From Lentzea guizhouensis (lineage in GTDB: Bacteria > Actinomycetota > Actinomycetes > Mycobacteriales > Pseudonocardiaceae), in assembly GCF_001701025.1 (NCBI RefSeq), contig NZ_CP016793.1, positions 9,238,001 to 9,302,000 on the forward strand: a stretch of 64,000 bases of DNA. The letters run 5' to 3'. Of this stretch, positions 53,834 through 62,412 are shown in pieces. A program made the position numbers and the translations under genes. Below the pieces are notes generated by a model that did no database searches, was not told the origin of the DNA, and saw nothing but the letters and a program-made list of their open reading frames with translations. Every line of letters begins with the position of its first letter. Within the stretch, counting starts at the first letter, position 1.

Positions 53834-54526
53834 TCAGAGCCTGCGGACCCGGCCCAGCCACGCCGCCAGCTCGACGTGCCCGTGGGCCGGCAACCCGCGC
53901 TGCACGGCCACCTCGGAGATCTGCGCGGTGATGAAACCCTGGTAGCTGGCCGCCTCGACGCTCTCGACCACCCACCCGTCGGTGAACGCGTCCGGGATGA
54001 CGTCCCTGCCGATGCTGGAGCTCAGCCCCGGTGCCGCGTCGGAGTGGGCGAGGATGTGCACCAGCGCGCCGGGGTTGGTGAGCGAGTGCAGCACCTGCGC
54101 GTACGCCTGCGCGTGGCCCGAGTCGCCGTAGGCGCCGAAGCCGTGGAACAGCGCCACGTCGACGATCGTGTCGAACCCGCCCGCGAGGAACGGGTGGTCC
54201 TGCGGGCGCAGCATGTTCGCGACCTCGAACTTCGCCGCGGGCACACCGCGTTCGACCGCCGTGCGGCGGGCGTAGGCGATGGCGCTCGGCGACAGGTCGA
54301 CGCCGAGGGAGTCGTAGCCGAGCTTGGTGAACAGGGTGGTGTGCTCGCCGGAGCCGCAGCCCGGTTCGAGGACACGGCCGCGGATCAGGCCCTGCCGCTC
54401 CAGCTCGACGATCGCGGGCTGCGGCCCGCCGATGAGCCACGGCGCCGTTCCCTCGTCGTACATGAAGTTCCAGTACTCGGGGTCGGTGAAGCCGCGGGAC
54501 TCGTCGGTCTTCTCGCTCTGTGTCAT
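53834..54526 (-). CDS. Class I SAM-dependent methyltransferase (TPMT/Tam-like)
   Basis: A 230-residue protein from ATG 54526. EYWNFMYDEGTAPWLIGGPQPAIVEL precedes motif I (GRVLEPGCGSGEHTTLFTKLG). LGVDLSPSAIAYARR is motif II and FDTIVDVALFHGF motif IV. It resembles thiopurine-type methyltransferases acting on small thiols, selenium or other nucleophiles. It is convergent with the XRE gene, and its start is 60 bases from the end of the FAD monooxygenase gene on the same strand. It could belong to the bis-indole cluster as a tailoring gene, but its position at the edge leaves this open. Confidence 0.85.
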   Translation of the reverse strand: MTQSEKTDESRGFTDPEYWNFMYDEGTAPWLIGGPQPAIVELERQGLIRGRVLEPGCGSGEHTTLFTKLGYDSLGVDLSPSAIAYARRTAVERGVPAAKFEVANMLRPQDHPFLAGGFDTIVDVALFHGFGAYGDSGHAQAYAQVLHSLTNPGALVHILAHSDAAPGLSSSIGRDVIPDAFTDGWVVESVEAASYQGFITAQISEVAVQRGLPAHGHVELAAWLGRVRRL

Positions 54527-54585
54527 GGCCACAGTGTCCAGACGCACGCGCCCTTGGGACACGACGTGGAAACGATCCCACGCGT

Positions 54586-56208
54586 TTACGCGGCATCAGT
54601 CCCAGGCCGCACCGACTTCACCCGCGTGAGCACGGTGTCCAGGAACGCCACCACGCCGTCGACGGCGTGCGGTTCCGCCACCGCCGCGACGTGGCCGTCC
54701 GGGCGGACGAGCACCAGCAGCGGGCCGTTCGCCTGGTACACGCGGTAAGCCGCCTCCTCCTCCGGTGGGATGACGTGGGTGGTGATCGCGGCGGTGTACC
54801 GGTCGTCCAGGCGCGCCGCCAGCCCGTCGGTGTCGAACGACCGCGCCCCGAACAGCAGCACGTGGTACCCGGCGCCGTGCGTCAGGTCCAGCACGCTGCA
54901 CGCGCCGTCCGGGGTGGGCCTGATCTCGGCGTACGGCGCCCGGTCGCCCGGTCGCAGCTGACCGGTGCCGGGACCGACCGCGGGTGAGTCGCGGTAGCGG
55001 ATCCACAGCTGCGAGAACATGTGGAAGAACATCCGCCGGATCGGCGCCAGCCGGGACACCACGCCGACCACACGGGTCGCCACGTGCGTGCGCATCCACA
55101 CTGCCACCGCGCTGTTCCCGGTCTCCAGCTTGAAACCCAGGTCGGTGCGCTTGAGCACGGTCCGCGCGATCGGGCGGCGTTCCGACTCGTAGGTGTCGAG
55201 CAGGCGTTCCGGTGCCTCGCCGTTGACGACCTGCGCGAGCTTCCAGGCCAGGTTGACCGCGTCGCCGACACCGAGGTTCAGGCCCTGGCCGCCCGCGGGG
55301 TTGTGGATGTGCGCCGCGTCGCCCGCGAGGAACACGTTGCCCACGCGGAAGCGGGACGCGATCCGGCTGTGGAACCGGAACATCGACGCCCAGACGATCT
55401 CCTTCAACCGGGCGTCCACTTTGAAGTAACCGTCGAACCACTGCTGCAGGTCGGCTGAGGCCAGCGGCGCGTAGGCCTCGTGTGAGGGCTTGCGTTGCGC
55501 GGGCGCCTGTTCCAGTTCCCGTGGCACCACACCGAAGAGGCGGCACCGGCCGGACGCCAGCGGCAGGATGCCGACGAAACCGCCGCGGGTCAGGTTGAGC
55601 CTCATCCTGCGCACGCCCAGGTCGACGTCCAGCGTGACGTCCGCGAGCATGCCCGCCTGGTCGTAGGTCTCGCCGTCGAACGACTGGCCGACGAACCCGC
55701 GCACCGCGCTGCTCGCCCCGTCGGCGCCGACGAGCCAGCGGGCGGTGATCGTCCGCCCCTGGTCCGTGCCCACCCGCACGTCCGCGCCGGTGTCGGCGAG
55801 GTCGGTGACCGGGGTGTTCCACTCGACGTCGACGTGGTGTTCCTTCAACGCCTCCACCAGCACGCGCTCGGTCTCGAACTGCTCCAGCGCGAGTGCGTAG
55901 GGGAACCGCGTCCGGTCGGCGGTCCCCTCACCGGCGAGCGGCATGTCCCCCACGTGCCGGCCGGCCTCGTGGATGGCGACGTCGGTGATCGGCAGGCCAC
56001 GTGAGACGGCCGCCTCCGCGACGCCGAGCCGGTCGAAGTGCTCCAGCGTGCGGGCGTGCACGATCGCGGCGCGCGCCTGCTCGACCGGGCCGGGCTTGGC
56101 GTCGACGACCCGCACGCGCACACCGTGCTGCGCGAGCATGAGCGCGGTGCAGAGACCCGTCGGTCCCGCACCCACCACCAGGACGTCGCAGTCGCGTTCG
56201 TCACGCAT
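54586..56208 (-). CDS. FAD-dependent aromatic monooxygenase, RebC/StaC-like
   Basis: A 540-residue protein from ATG 56208, where GAGGA lies 5 bases upstream; an ATG four codons earlier (56220) has no such site. It has DVLVVGAGPTGLCTALMLAQHG (FAD), LVGADGASSAVRGFVGQS, and FLAGDAAHIHNPAGGQGLNLGVGDAVNLAWKLA. A C-terminal thioredoxin-like domain (from about 420: APYAEIRPTPDG..VLLFGARSFDTDGL) completes the PheA/TfdB-type layout. RebC and StaC have the same layout and size (about 530). RebC works with the P450 RebP to set the oxidation state of the pyrrole ring when chromopyrrolic acid is closed. The gene is divergent from the main operon across a palindrome. A phenolic hydroxylase of another pathway is the alternative. 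Confidence 0.75.
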   Translation of the reverse strand: MRDERDCDVLVVGAGPTGLCTALMLAQHGVRVRVVDAKPGPVEQARAAIVHARTLEHFDRLGVAEAAVSRGLPITDVAIHEAGRHVGDMPLAGEGTADRTRFPYALALEQFETERVLVEALKEHHVDVEWNTPVTDLADTGADVRVGTDQGRTITARWLVGADGASSAVRGFVGQSFDGETYDQAGMLADVTLDVDLGVRRMRLNLTRGGFVGILPLASGRCRLFGVVPRELEQAPAQRKPSHEAYAPLASADLQQWFDGYFKVDARLKEIVWASMFRFHSRIASRFRVGNVFLAGDAAHIHNPAGGQGLNLGVGDAVNLAWKLAQVVNGEAPERLLDTYESERRPIARTVLKRTDLGFKLETGNSAVAVWMRTHVATRVVGVVSRLAPIRRMFFHMFSQLWIRYRDSPAVGPGTGQLRPGDRAPYAEIRPTPDGACSVLDLTHGAGYHVLLFGARSFDTDGLAARLDDRYTAAITTHVIPPEEEAAYRVYQANGPLLVLVRPDGHVAAVAEPHAVDGVVAFLDTVLTRVKSVRPGTDAA

Positions 56209-56284
56209 CGGCTTCCTCATTCACGTCGGCGAAGGTGCGAACGCAGTATCGCGACGTGCGCGGACACACCACATCGCCCGTGCT

Positions 56285-56310
56285 GCAGGGTGATCGGCGA
56301 GTCACCCTGC
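56285..56310. promoter_or_regulatory. 26-bp palindrome between divergent cluster genes
   Basis: GCAGGGTGA (56285-56293) and TCACCCTGC (56302-56310) are exact complements across 8 bases. The site lies 76 bases from the monooxygenase start and 101 from the methyltransferase start, well placed for a regulator of both cluster arms. Confidence 0.6.
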
Positions 56311-56411
56311 GCGAGCGCGCAGGTTCTCGGTGACGTCCTTTGAGACGACCGCGGGACGCCCGATGGTGGGAGGCGATCACGTCGCGGACTGCCGGAAGTC
56401 GAGGAACCTCC

Positions 56412-57104
56412 ATGAGCGCCCCGGAAGCGTACTTTGATGACCTGGCCGAGCTCTACGAGCGGTTCACGGCCATCCGTGACGCCGCCACGAGCCCGGTGCG
56501 GTCGTGGCTCGTCGAGCAGCTGCCCGCCGGTACCCGCGCGCTCGACGTGGGCTGCGGCGGCGGCAACAACTGCGGCATGCTCGCCGACCGGTACGACGAG
56601 GTCGTCGGGGTCGACCTGTCGCAGAAGATGCTCGACATCGCGGCCACGAAGCCGACGCGCGTGCCGGTGCGCTACGAGTGCCGCAACGCCACCGACCTGA
56701 CGCCCGAACGCGACGGGCTGTTCGACCTCGTGATGTCCGTCAACGCGGTGTTCCACATGGGACCGGCCGACGAGGTGCTGCCCGTGCTGCGCGCCCTCGT
56801 CGCCCCTGGCGGCCGGTTGGTGGTCGTCGACGTGACCCAGCCCGACGGCGCGGCGGCACCGAGCGAGCAGAGCGCCTACGCGTTCGAGACCGGCAAGATC
56901 ATCTACGACGTCTCCGGCGACGTCGAGGCCGCCTGCGACTCGGTGCGGATGATGCTGCACCCGCGCTGGCTGCAGATGAGCGCGTCGGCCATGCCGCTCA
57001 CCGACACCGAGTTCGGGCTGCAGTACGAGAAGGCGCTGCCCGGCGTGCGGATCACCAGGGACCTCATCCCGACGATGAGCGCGGCTGTCTGGGACAACGC
57101 ATGA
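56412..57104 (+). CDS. SAM-dependent methyltransferase of the bis-indole cluster
   Basis: A 230-residue protein from ATG 56412, with GAGGAA upstream. Motif I is TRALDVGCGGGNNCGMLADRYDEVVGVDLSQKML, and LVMSVNAVFHMGPADEVLPVLRALVAPGGRLVVVDV gives motifs IV to VI. It resembles the UbiE/Coq5-like small-molecule group. Its stop overlaps the start of the chromopyrrolic acid synthase gene (ATGA), so the two are translated together. In related clusters (for example cladoniamide/BE-54017) several methyltransferases methylate O or N of the bis-indole. Which atom this one uses cannot be read from sequence. Confidence 0.82.
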   Translation: MSAPEAYFDDLAELYERFTAIRDAATSPVRSWLVEQLPAGTRALDVGCGGGNNCGMLADRYDEVVGVDLSQKMLDIAATKPTRVPVRYECRNATDLTPERDGLFDLVMSVNAVFHMGPADEVLPVLRALVAPGGRLVVVDVTQPDGAAAPSEQSAYAFETGKIIYDVSGDVEAACDSVRMMLHPRWLQMSASAMPLTDTEFGLQYEKALPGVRITRDLIPTMSAAVWDNA

Positions 57105-60100
57105 GCGTCTTCCACCTCCCCCGGCTGCACTTCGCGGGTGCCGCGATCACCCGCCTGCCCACCGGGCCGCGCGCGGGCTGGCTCGACCTGGAGACCAACC
57201 AGGCCATCGACGACAACGGCGTCTTCGACACCGACCGGCCCGTGCAGGAGTACTACGACTTCCTGGCGGACTCGAAGGGCCACAACTTCGAGGGCAACGG
57301 CCACTTCTGGGTCGACGCCAAGGTGGTGAGCACCGAGCTCACCGCCGGTCAGGTGGTCACCGACGACCTCGTCGTCGGCCGGCAGCTCGACTTCTGGGGC
57401 CACTTCTGCGACTACACCGCCGGTACCGCGAACCGGTCGCGGGTGTTCGACGTCGACCCCGCCTCGAACTGGACCACCACGCTGATGGTCGGCCAGCTCG
57501 CACTCGGCCGGTCCGGCCGCTCGCACGACGTCCCGTACCTGGTCACCGGTGACGTGAACGGGATGTGCCCACCGCGCTGGAACCGGTTCCACACCGTGCT
57601 GCACCAGTTCGCCGTGGACAAGGCCGAGGGCCTGCACTGGCTGGACGGGGCCGAGGACTCCCCCGCGCTCGCCCGGTTGCGCGAGGTCGTCGAGGGTGAC
57701 GCGGACGGCCTGGTGGTCCAGTTCGGGATCACCGACCAGAAGCACACCGGCGAGGGCCAGCCCGACGTCTGGCAGCTGCGCGGGTCGATCGCGGCCTGGT
57801 ACCGCACCGAGCTGCGCACCTACCCGGCCGGGCGGCTGCTCACCCCGCGCACCACGGGTTCCGCGCTGCCCAACGTCTCCGTCCACGTCACCGATGAGCA
57901 CGTCACCGCGAACCTGGTCACCGCACGTCCGGACACCGACCTGGAGGTGCGCACGGCCTCGGGCACACTGCTGGCCACCATCACGTCCACCGAGGACTCC
58001 TCCGGTGTGGTCGTGGCGTCGCGAGTGGACGGTGGTACCGGCAACCCGGCCGAACCGCTGGTGATCACCGCGCCCGACGGGACCGTGCTGTCGCGCGAGG
58101 AAGAGGTCGTCGTCGAGTCCGACGAGGCCGCGTTGTTCCTGGAGCACGAGAACACCGGGACCGGCGAGGACCACGCCGTCGAGATCCCGGTGCGTTCCTA
58201 CCTGCGCGGTGTGCCCGCACGCGTCGACCGGATCCACGTCCGGCAGTACGTCAACCCGGCCGCGTTGCCGTTGGCGAAGGACCGCGACACCGCGCAGCTG
58301 GTCGCCTTCCTGCCCACCGGACACGCCGACTACCAGGCCGAGCAGGTCATGTCGACCGACGAGCACGGCCGCGGCACGATCACCCTCAAAGGCGTGCGCG
58401 GTGGTGCGACGAGGGTCCTGCTCCGACCTGAAGCCACGCCGGAACCCGCTGGTGCCACGGCGGCCGAGCGTTACGACAACGACGACGAGCAGGGCTACTG
58501 GTCGGCGGTCGGGTCCGTGGCCGTGCGGGTCCTGCCGGACCACTGGGACCTCGACGACCTGCCCGACGAGGAGATCACCTTCCCCACGCTGTACCGGGAG
58601 GCGCTCGCCTACTACGAGCTGCAGTACTCGTTCATGCGCTCGGAGGTGCTGAGCCTCGCCGACGAGTTCAAGGTCGAGCCCTACGCCCGGCTGATCTGGC
58701 ACGTGTCCGCGCCCGAGCACAAGGGCAAGACCTTCTACATGCCGCCGACGCGCGACATGAGCGCACCGCAGATCCGGATGCTGCTGCGCTACCTGCTCGC
58801 CGACGACGCCCAGCGGCAGACCCCGCCGACCTTCGTGCCACAGCAACGCAAACTCGGCACCATCACGACGAAGGACCAGCTGCTGCACGCGCTCTACCAG
58901 GCGGCGGCGATCGAGCTGGCCACCATGGTCCAGTACCTGTACGCGGCCTACAGCGTGCCGACCCACGGTGCCGGCAAGAAGCTCGTCGAACGCGGCGAGT
59001 GGACCGAGGAGCAGCTCCTCACCGCGTGCGGCGAGGGCACCGAGACGTGGAACAACGGCATCCGCGGCAGCCTGATGTCCGTCGCCCGCGAGGAGATGAT
59101 GCACTTCCTCGCGATCAACAACATCCTGATGGCGATGGGCCGGCCGTTCCACCTGCCCAAGCTCGACTTCAGCACGTTCAACAGCGACATCTGCGTGCCG
59201 CTGGAGTTCTCGCTGGAGGCGTTGAACCTCGCGAGCGTGCAACGGTTCGTGGCGCTGGAACAGCCGCACGACCTGATCGACGACATCGAGGGCAACGACT
59301 CCACGGTCCTGCGCGCCGATGGTGAGCCGTACCAGTACGGGTCGTTGAGCGAGCTGTACGCGGCGATCCGCGAGGGCGTCCAGGCCGTACCTGGCGTGTT
59401 CCTGGTGAAGAAGGGCCGCGGCGGCGGCGCGCACCACTTGTTCATGCGCGAGTCGGTCAACGCGGTGCACCCGGACTACCAGCTGGAAGTCGACGACGTG
59501 GCCAGTGCGGTGTTCGCCATCGACTTCGTCACCGAGCACGGCGAGGGCGGGCAGATCCCCTCGACGCTGCCGGAGGAGGAGTCGCACTTCGACACGTTCC
59601 TGCGCATCTCCGAGATGCTGATCGCGGAACGCGCGAAGGGCCCCAACGGACGCAGGATCCCGTGGAACCCGGCCTACCCGGTGATGCGCAACCCCACGCT
59701 GAAGCCGGGCAACCCGGCGATGGACCACGTCACGCACGAACCCGCGCGGATCGCGATGAAGGCGTTCAACAGGTCGTACTTCCTGGCGATGCAGCTGATG
59801 GTGCAGCACTTCGGCTACAGCCCGGACAAGTCGTTGCGCCGCTCGCGGTTGATGAACTGGTCGCTGGACATCATGACCGGCGTGCTGCGCCCGCTGGGCG
59901 AGCTGGTCGTCACGCTGCCGTCCGGGCGGCCCGGCCGCACCGCGGGCCCGTCGTTCGAGCTCGACTCGGCGCCGGAGTACATCTCCCGGCCCGACATCGC
60001 GGTCGAGTGGATGGCCCGCGAGTTCGACGAGGTGGCCGCGCTGGCCCGCAAGTGCACCGGGTTCGGGCTGACCCCGACCGTGGGCGACCTGCTCGCCTTC

Positions 60101-60142
60101 ATCGGTGAGTCGTTGCGCACCATGGACCTGAAGGAAATCTGA
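57101..60142 (+). CDS. Chromopyrrolic acid synthase (RebD/StaD/VioB family)
   Basis: A 1013-residue protein, the same length I recall for RebD. The N-terminus SVFHLPRLHFAGAAITRLPT and VDAKVVSTELTAGQVVTDDLVVGRQLDFWGHFCDYTAGTANRSRVFDVDP are typical of the family. The C-terminal half has the ferritin-like imine dimer synthase domain: HALYQAAAIELATMVQYLYAAYSVP (about residue 593), VAREEMMHFLAINNILMAMGRPFHLP (about 660), and PEEESHFDTFLRISEML (about 825). These haem enzymes join two indole-3-pyruvate imines, from tryptophan, into chromopyrrolic acid, the branch point of indolocarbazoles, indolotryptolines and related bis-indoles. ATG 57101 overlaps the upstream stop; its stop overlaps the next ATG. 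The L-tryptophan oxidase partner is not in the window. Confidence 0.93.
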   Translation: MSVFHLPRLHFAGAAITRLPTGPRAGWLDLETNQAIDDNGVFDTDRPVQEYYDFLADSKGHNFEGNGHFWVDAKVVSTELTAGQVVTDDLVVGRQLDFWGHFCDYTAGTANRSRVFDVDPASNWTTTLMVGQLALGRSGRSHDVPYLVTGDVNGMCPPRWNRFHTVLHQFAVDKAEGLHWLDGAEDSPALARLREVVEGDADGLVVQFGITDQKHTGEGQPDVWQLRGSIAAWYRTELRTYPAGRLLTPRTTGSALPNVSVHVTDEHVTANLVTARPDTDLEVRTASGTLLATITSTEDSSGVVVASRVDGGTGNPAEPLVITAPDGTVLSREEEVVVESDEAALFLEHENTGTGEDHAVEIPVRSYLRGVPARVDRIHVRQYVNPAALPLAKDRDTAQLVAFLPTGHADYQAEQVMSTDEHGRGTITLKGVRGGATRVLLRPEATPEPAGATAAERYDNDDEQGYWSAVGSVAVRVLPDHWDLDDLPDEEITFPTLYREALAYYELQYSFMRSEVLSLADEFKVEPYARLIWHVSAPEHKGKTFYMPPTRDMSAPQIRMLLRYLLADDAQRQTPPTFVPQQRKLGTITTKDQLLHALYQAAAIELATMVQYLYAAYSVPTHGAGKKLVERGEWTEEQLLTACGEGTETWNNGIRGSLMSVAREEMMHFLAINNILMAMGRPFHLPKLDFSTFNSDICVPLEFSLEALNLASVQRFVALEQPHDLIDDIEGNDSTVLRADGEPYQYGSLSELYAAIREGVQAVPGVFLVKKGRGGGAHHLFMRESVNAVHPDYQLEVDDVASAVFAIDFVTEHGEGGQIPSTLPEEESHFDTFLRISEMLIAERAKGPNGRRIPWNPAYPVMRNPTLKPGNPAMDHVTHEPARIAMKAFNRSYFLAMQLMVQHFGYSPDKSLRRSRLMNWSLDIMTGVLRPLGELVVTLPSGRPGRTAGPSFELDSAPEYISRPDIAVEWMAREFDEVAALARKCTGFGLTPTVGDLLAFIGESLRTMDLKEI

Positions 60143-61380
60143 TGGCCGAGACGACAACCGTGTGCATCGCCGGCGGTGGCCCGGCCGGTGCCGTGCTCGG
60201 GCTGCTGCTGGCCCGGTCCGGGGTGGACGTCGTGGTGCTGGAGAAGCACGCCGACTTCCACCGCGACTTCCGCGGCGACACCGTGCACCCCGCCACGTTG
60301 CAGATCCTCGACGAGCTCGGGCTGGTCGACCGGTTCCACGAGCTGCCGCACCAGAAGGTCAGCACGATCGGCGTGGTGCAGGACGGCAAGCGGATCAACA
60401 TCGCCGACTTCCGCCGGTTGAAGGTCCGCTACCCGTACATGGCTTTCGTGCCGCAGTGGGACTTCCTCGACCTCATCACCGCCGAGGCCAAGCGGTACCC
60501 GGGGTTCCGGTTGCTGATGAAGACCGAGGCGCTGGGTGTCGTGCGGGAGAACGGTCGTGTCGCCGGTCTGCGCGTGCGCGGGCCGGAGGGCGAGCGGGAG
60601 ATCCGGTCGACGCTCGTGGTCGCCGCGGACGGCCGGCATTCGGTGATCCGCGCCGACGCCGGGTTCACGCCGACGCTGATCGGCCGGTCGCTGGACGTCA
60701 TCTTCTTCCGGATCTCACGCCGGGACACCGATCCGGACGAGGGCATCTGCGTGCGGATCGGCAACGGCAAGATCTTCGGTGCCACGGACCGCCGCACCTA
60801 CTGGCAGATGTCGTACGAGACGTCCACCGGTGGCATGGACAAGGTGCTGCGCGAGGGCCTGGACAAGTTCCGCGCGGACCTGGCCGAGCTGGTGCCGTTC
60901 CTCGCCGACCGGGTGCATGAGGTGTCCTCTTTGGACCAGCTGAGCCCGTTGGAGGCGCGGATCGACCGGCTGGAGCGCTGGCACGAGCCCGGTCTGCTGT
61001 TCATCGGCGACGCCGCGCACGCCATGTCCCCGGTGGCCGGGTTCGGCGTGAACCTCGCCGTCCAGGACGCCGTCGCGACCGCCAACATCCTGACGGAGTC
61101 GTTGCTGCGGGCCCAGGACGGTGCACCGTTCGACGACTCGCTGCTCGCCCGGATCCGCAAACGCCGCAAGCGCGCCGTCGCGTTGTCCCAGGGGCTGCAG
61201 CGCGCCACGCAGAAGTTCGGCATCGACGAGGCGCTCGACGGCTCCGGCCAGCCGCCCGCGCCGAAGATCTTCGAGAAGCTCGGCGTCGCCCAGTGGCTGA
61301 TGAGCCGGGTCATCGGGCTCGGCTTCCGGCCGGAACACGTCCGCACACCAGAGAAGACGCCGGAGGGAACCACCCCATGA
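60142..61380 (+). CDS. Second FAD monooxygenase (about 410 residues), AbeX/ClaX-like
   Basis: A 412-residue protein whose ATG overlaps the synthase stop (TGATG), with AAGGAA upstream. TVCIAGGGPAGAVLGLLLARSGVDVVVLEKH is the FAD fold, VVAADGRHSVIRADAG the DG motif, and LLFIGDAAHAMSPVAGFGVNLAVQDAVATAN the GD motif. It lacks the C-terminal thioredoxin-like domain of the upstream RebC-like enzyme, so it belongs to another branch of the PHBH superfamily. In indolotryptoline clusters a flavoenzyme of this size oxidises the indolocarbazole core before ring opening. Placement directly after the synthase suggests an early, core-modifying step. It is not certain which named enzyme it matches best. Confidence 0.75.
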   Translation: MAETTTVCIAGGGPAGAVLGLLLARSGVDVVVLEKHADFHRDFRGDTVHPATLQILDELGLVDRFHELPHQKVSTIGVVQDGKRINIADFRRLKVRYPYMAFVPQWDFLDLITAEAKRYPGFRLLMKTEALGVVRENGRVAGLRVRGPEGEREIRSTLVVAADGRHSVIRADAGFTPTLIGRSLDVIFFRISRRDTDPDEGICVRIGNGKIFGATDRRTYWQMSYETSTGGMDKVLREGLDKFRADLAELVPFLADRVHEVSSLDQLSPLEARIDRLERWHEPGLLFIGDAAHAMSPVAGFGVNLAVQDAVATANILTESLLRAQDGAPFDDSLLARIRKRRKRAVALSQGLQRATQKFGIDEALDGSGQPPAPKIFEKLGVAQWLMSRVIGLGFRPEHVRTPEKTPEGTTP

Positions 61381-62387
61381 CCGCACCGGGGATGCCGCCA
61401 CAGGCACGGATGATGCAGATGATCACGGGGTACTGGATCACCCAGATCGTGCACGCCGTCGCCGACCTCAAGCTCGCCGACCACCTCGCCGACGCTCACC
61501 TGACCGTCGAGGAGATCGCGGAGCTGACCGGCGTCGACACCGGCACGATGACCAGGTTGTTGCGCGCCTGCGCGGCTCAGGGCGTCGTGGCCTACGACGA
61601 CGGCAAGTTCGCCGGGACGCCGTTGCTGGCGACCCTGCGCGAGGGGGTGCCGGGATCGTTGCGCGACATCGCGATCGTGCACGGCTCGCCGGGGCACTGG
61701 CTGTCCTGGGGCATGTTCCCGGACGCCGTGCGTGCCGGTGCGCCGCGGACGCAGGCCGCGCTGGGCAGTGACATCTGGACGTACTTCCAGGCGAACCCGC
61801 AGGAGTGGGAACGTTTCTCCAGCTCGATGTCCGAGCTGACCGACGGCCTGTCGCGGGAGATCGGCACCCTGCTCGACACCGCGGGTCTCACCACGGTGGT
61901 GGACGTCGGCGGCGCGAACGGCGCGTTGCTGCACCCGTTGCTCAGGGCCAACCCGGACCTGCGCGGTGTCGTGTTCGACCTGCCGACCGTGGAGCCGACC
62001 GCGGTGGCCGAGGCGGAGAAGGCCGGGTTCGCCGACCGGTGCGCGTTCGTCGGCGGCTCGTTCTTCGACGGCGTGCCGGAGGGCGACCTGTTCCTGCTCA
62101 AGGCCGTCCTGCACAACTGGGACGACGAGTCGTGCGTGCGCATTCTCACCAACTGCCGCAAGGCGCTGCGCCCCGGTGGCCGGGTGGTCGTCGTCGAGAT
62201 GCCGCTCGGGCCGATCGGTGAGCCGGGCTTCGCCCCGTTGCTCGACCTCGGGATGCTCGCCGTCAACGCCGGTCGCGAGCGCGACCTCCCGCACTACGAC
62301 GCCCTGTTCCAGGCAGCGGGCCTGCGCCGGGTCGAGGTCACGCCGACCTCCTCGCCGCAAAGCCTCGTCCACGCCGTTGCCGACTGA
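61377..62387 (+). CDS. O-methyltransferase (acetylserotonin/caffeate type)
   Basis: A 336-residue protein from ATG 61377, overlapping the monooxygenase stop (ATGA); a longer frame exists but its first 28 residues are a shadow of the upstream gene. The N-terminal winged dimerisation domain is GYWITQIVHAVADLKLADHLADAHLTVEEIAELTGVDTGTMTRLLRACAAQGVV. Motif I is VVDVGGANGALLHPLLRANPDLRGVVFDLP. LLKAVLHNWDDESCVRIL has the catalytic His seen in plant and bacterial O-methyltransferases, and LRPGGRVVVVEMPLG follows. It probably methylates a hydroxyl put in by one of the flavoenzymes. Confidence 0.9.
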   Translation: MTAPGMPPQARMMQMITGYWITQIVHAVADLKLADHLADAHLTVEEIAELTGVDTGTMTRLLRACAAQGVVAYDDGKFAGTPLLATLREGVPGSLRDIAIVHGSPGHWLSWGMFPDAVRAGAPRTQAALGSDIWTYFQANPQEWERFSSSMSELTDGLSREIGTLLDTAGLTTVVDVGGANGALLHPLLRANPDLRGVVFDLPTVEPTAVAEAEKAGFADRCAFVGGSFFDGVPEGDLFLLKAVLHNWDDESCVRILTNCRKALRPGGRVVVVEMPLGPIGEPGFAPLLDLGMLAVNAGRERDLPHYDALFQAAGLRRVEVTPTSSPQSLVHAVAD

Positions 62388-62412
62388 TCACGAACCGGAG
62401 GACTGACCGAAG

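Noticed and set aside
53834..54526. Firm inclusion of this methyltransferase in the bis-indole cluster
   Set aside because: It lies beside the RebC-like gene on the same strand, but its family (TPMT/Tam-like) is not typical of such clusters and the boundary cannot be set from this window.
56504..57100. N-terminal extension of the synthase to 1212 residues
   Set aside because: It would overlap the methyltransferase gene entirely; ATG 57101 gives the 1013-residue family length and the conserved start.
56903..60157. 1084-residue open frame on the minus strand
   Set aside because: Antisense of the chromopyrrolic acid synthase gene; composition is typical of a high-GC shadow.
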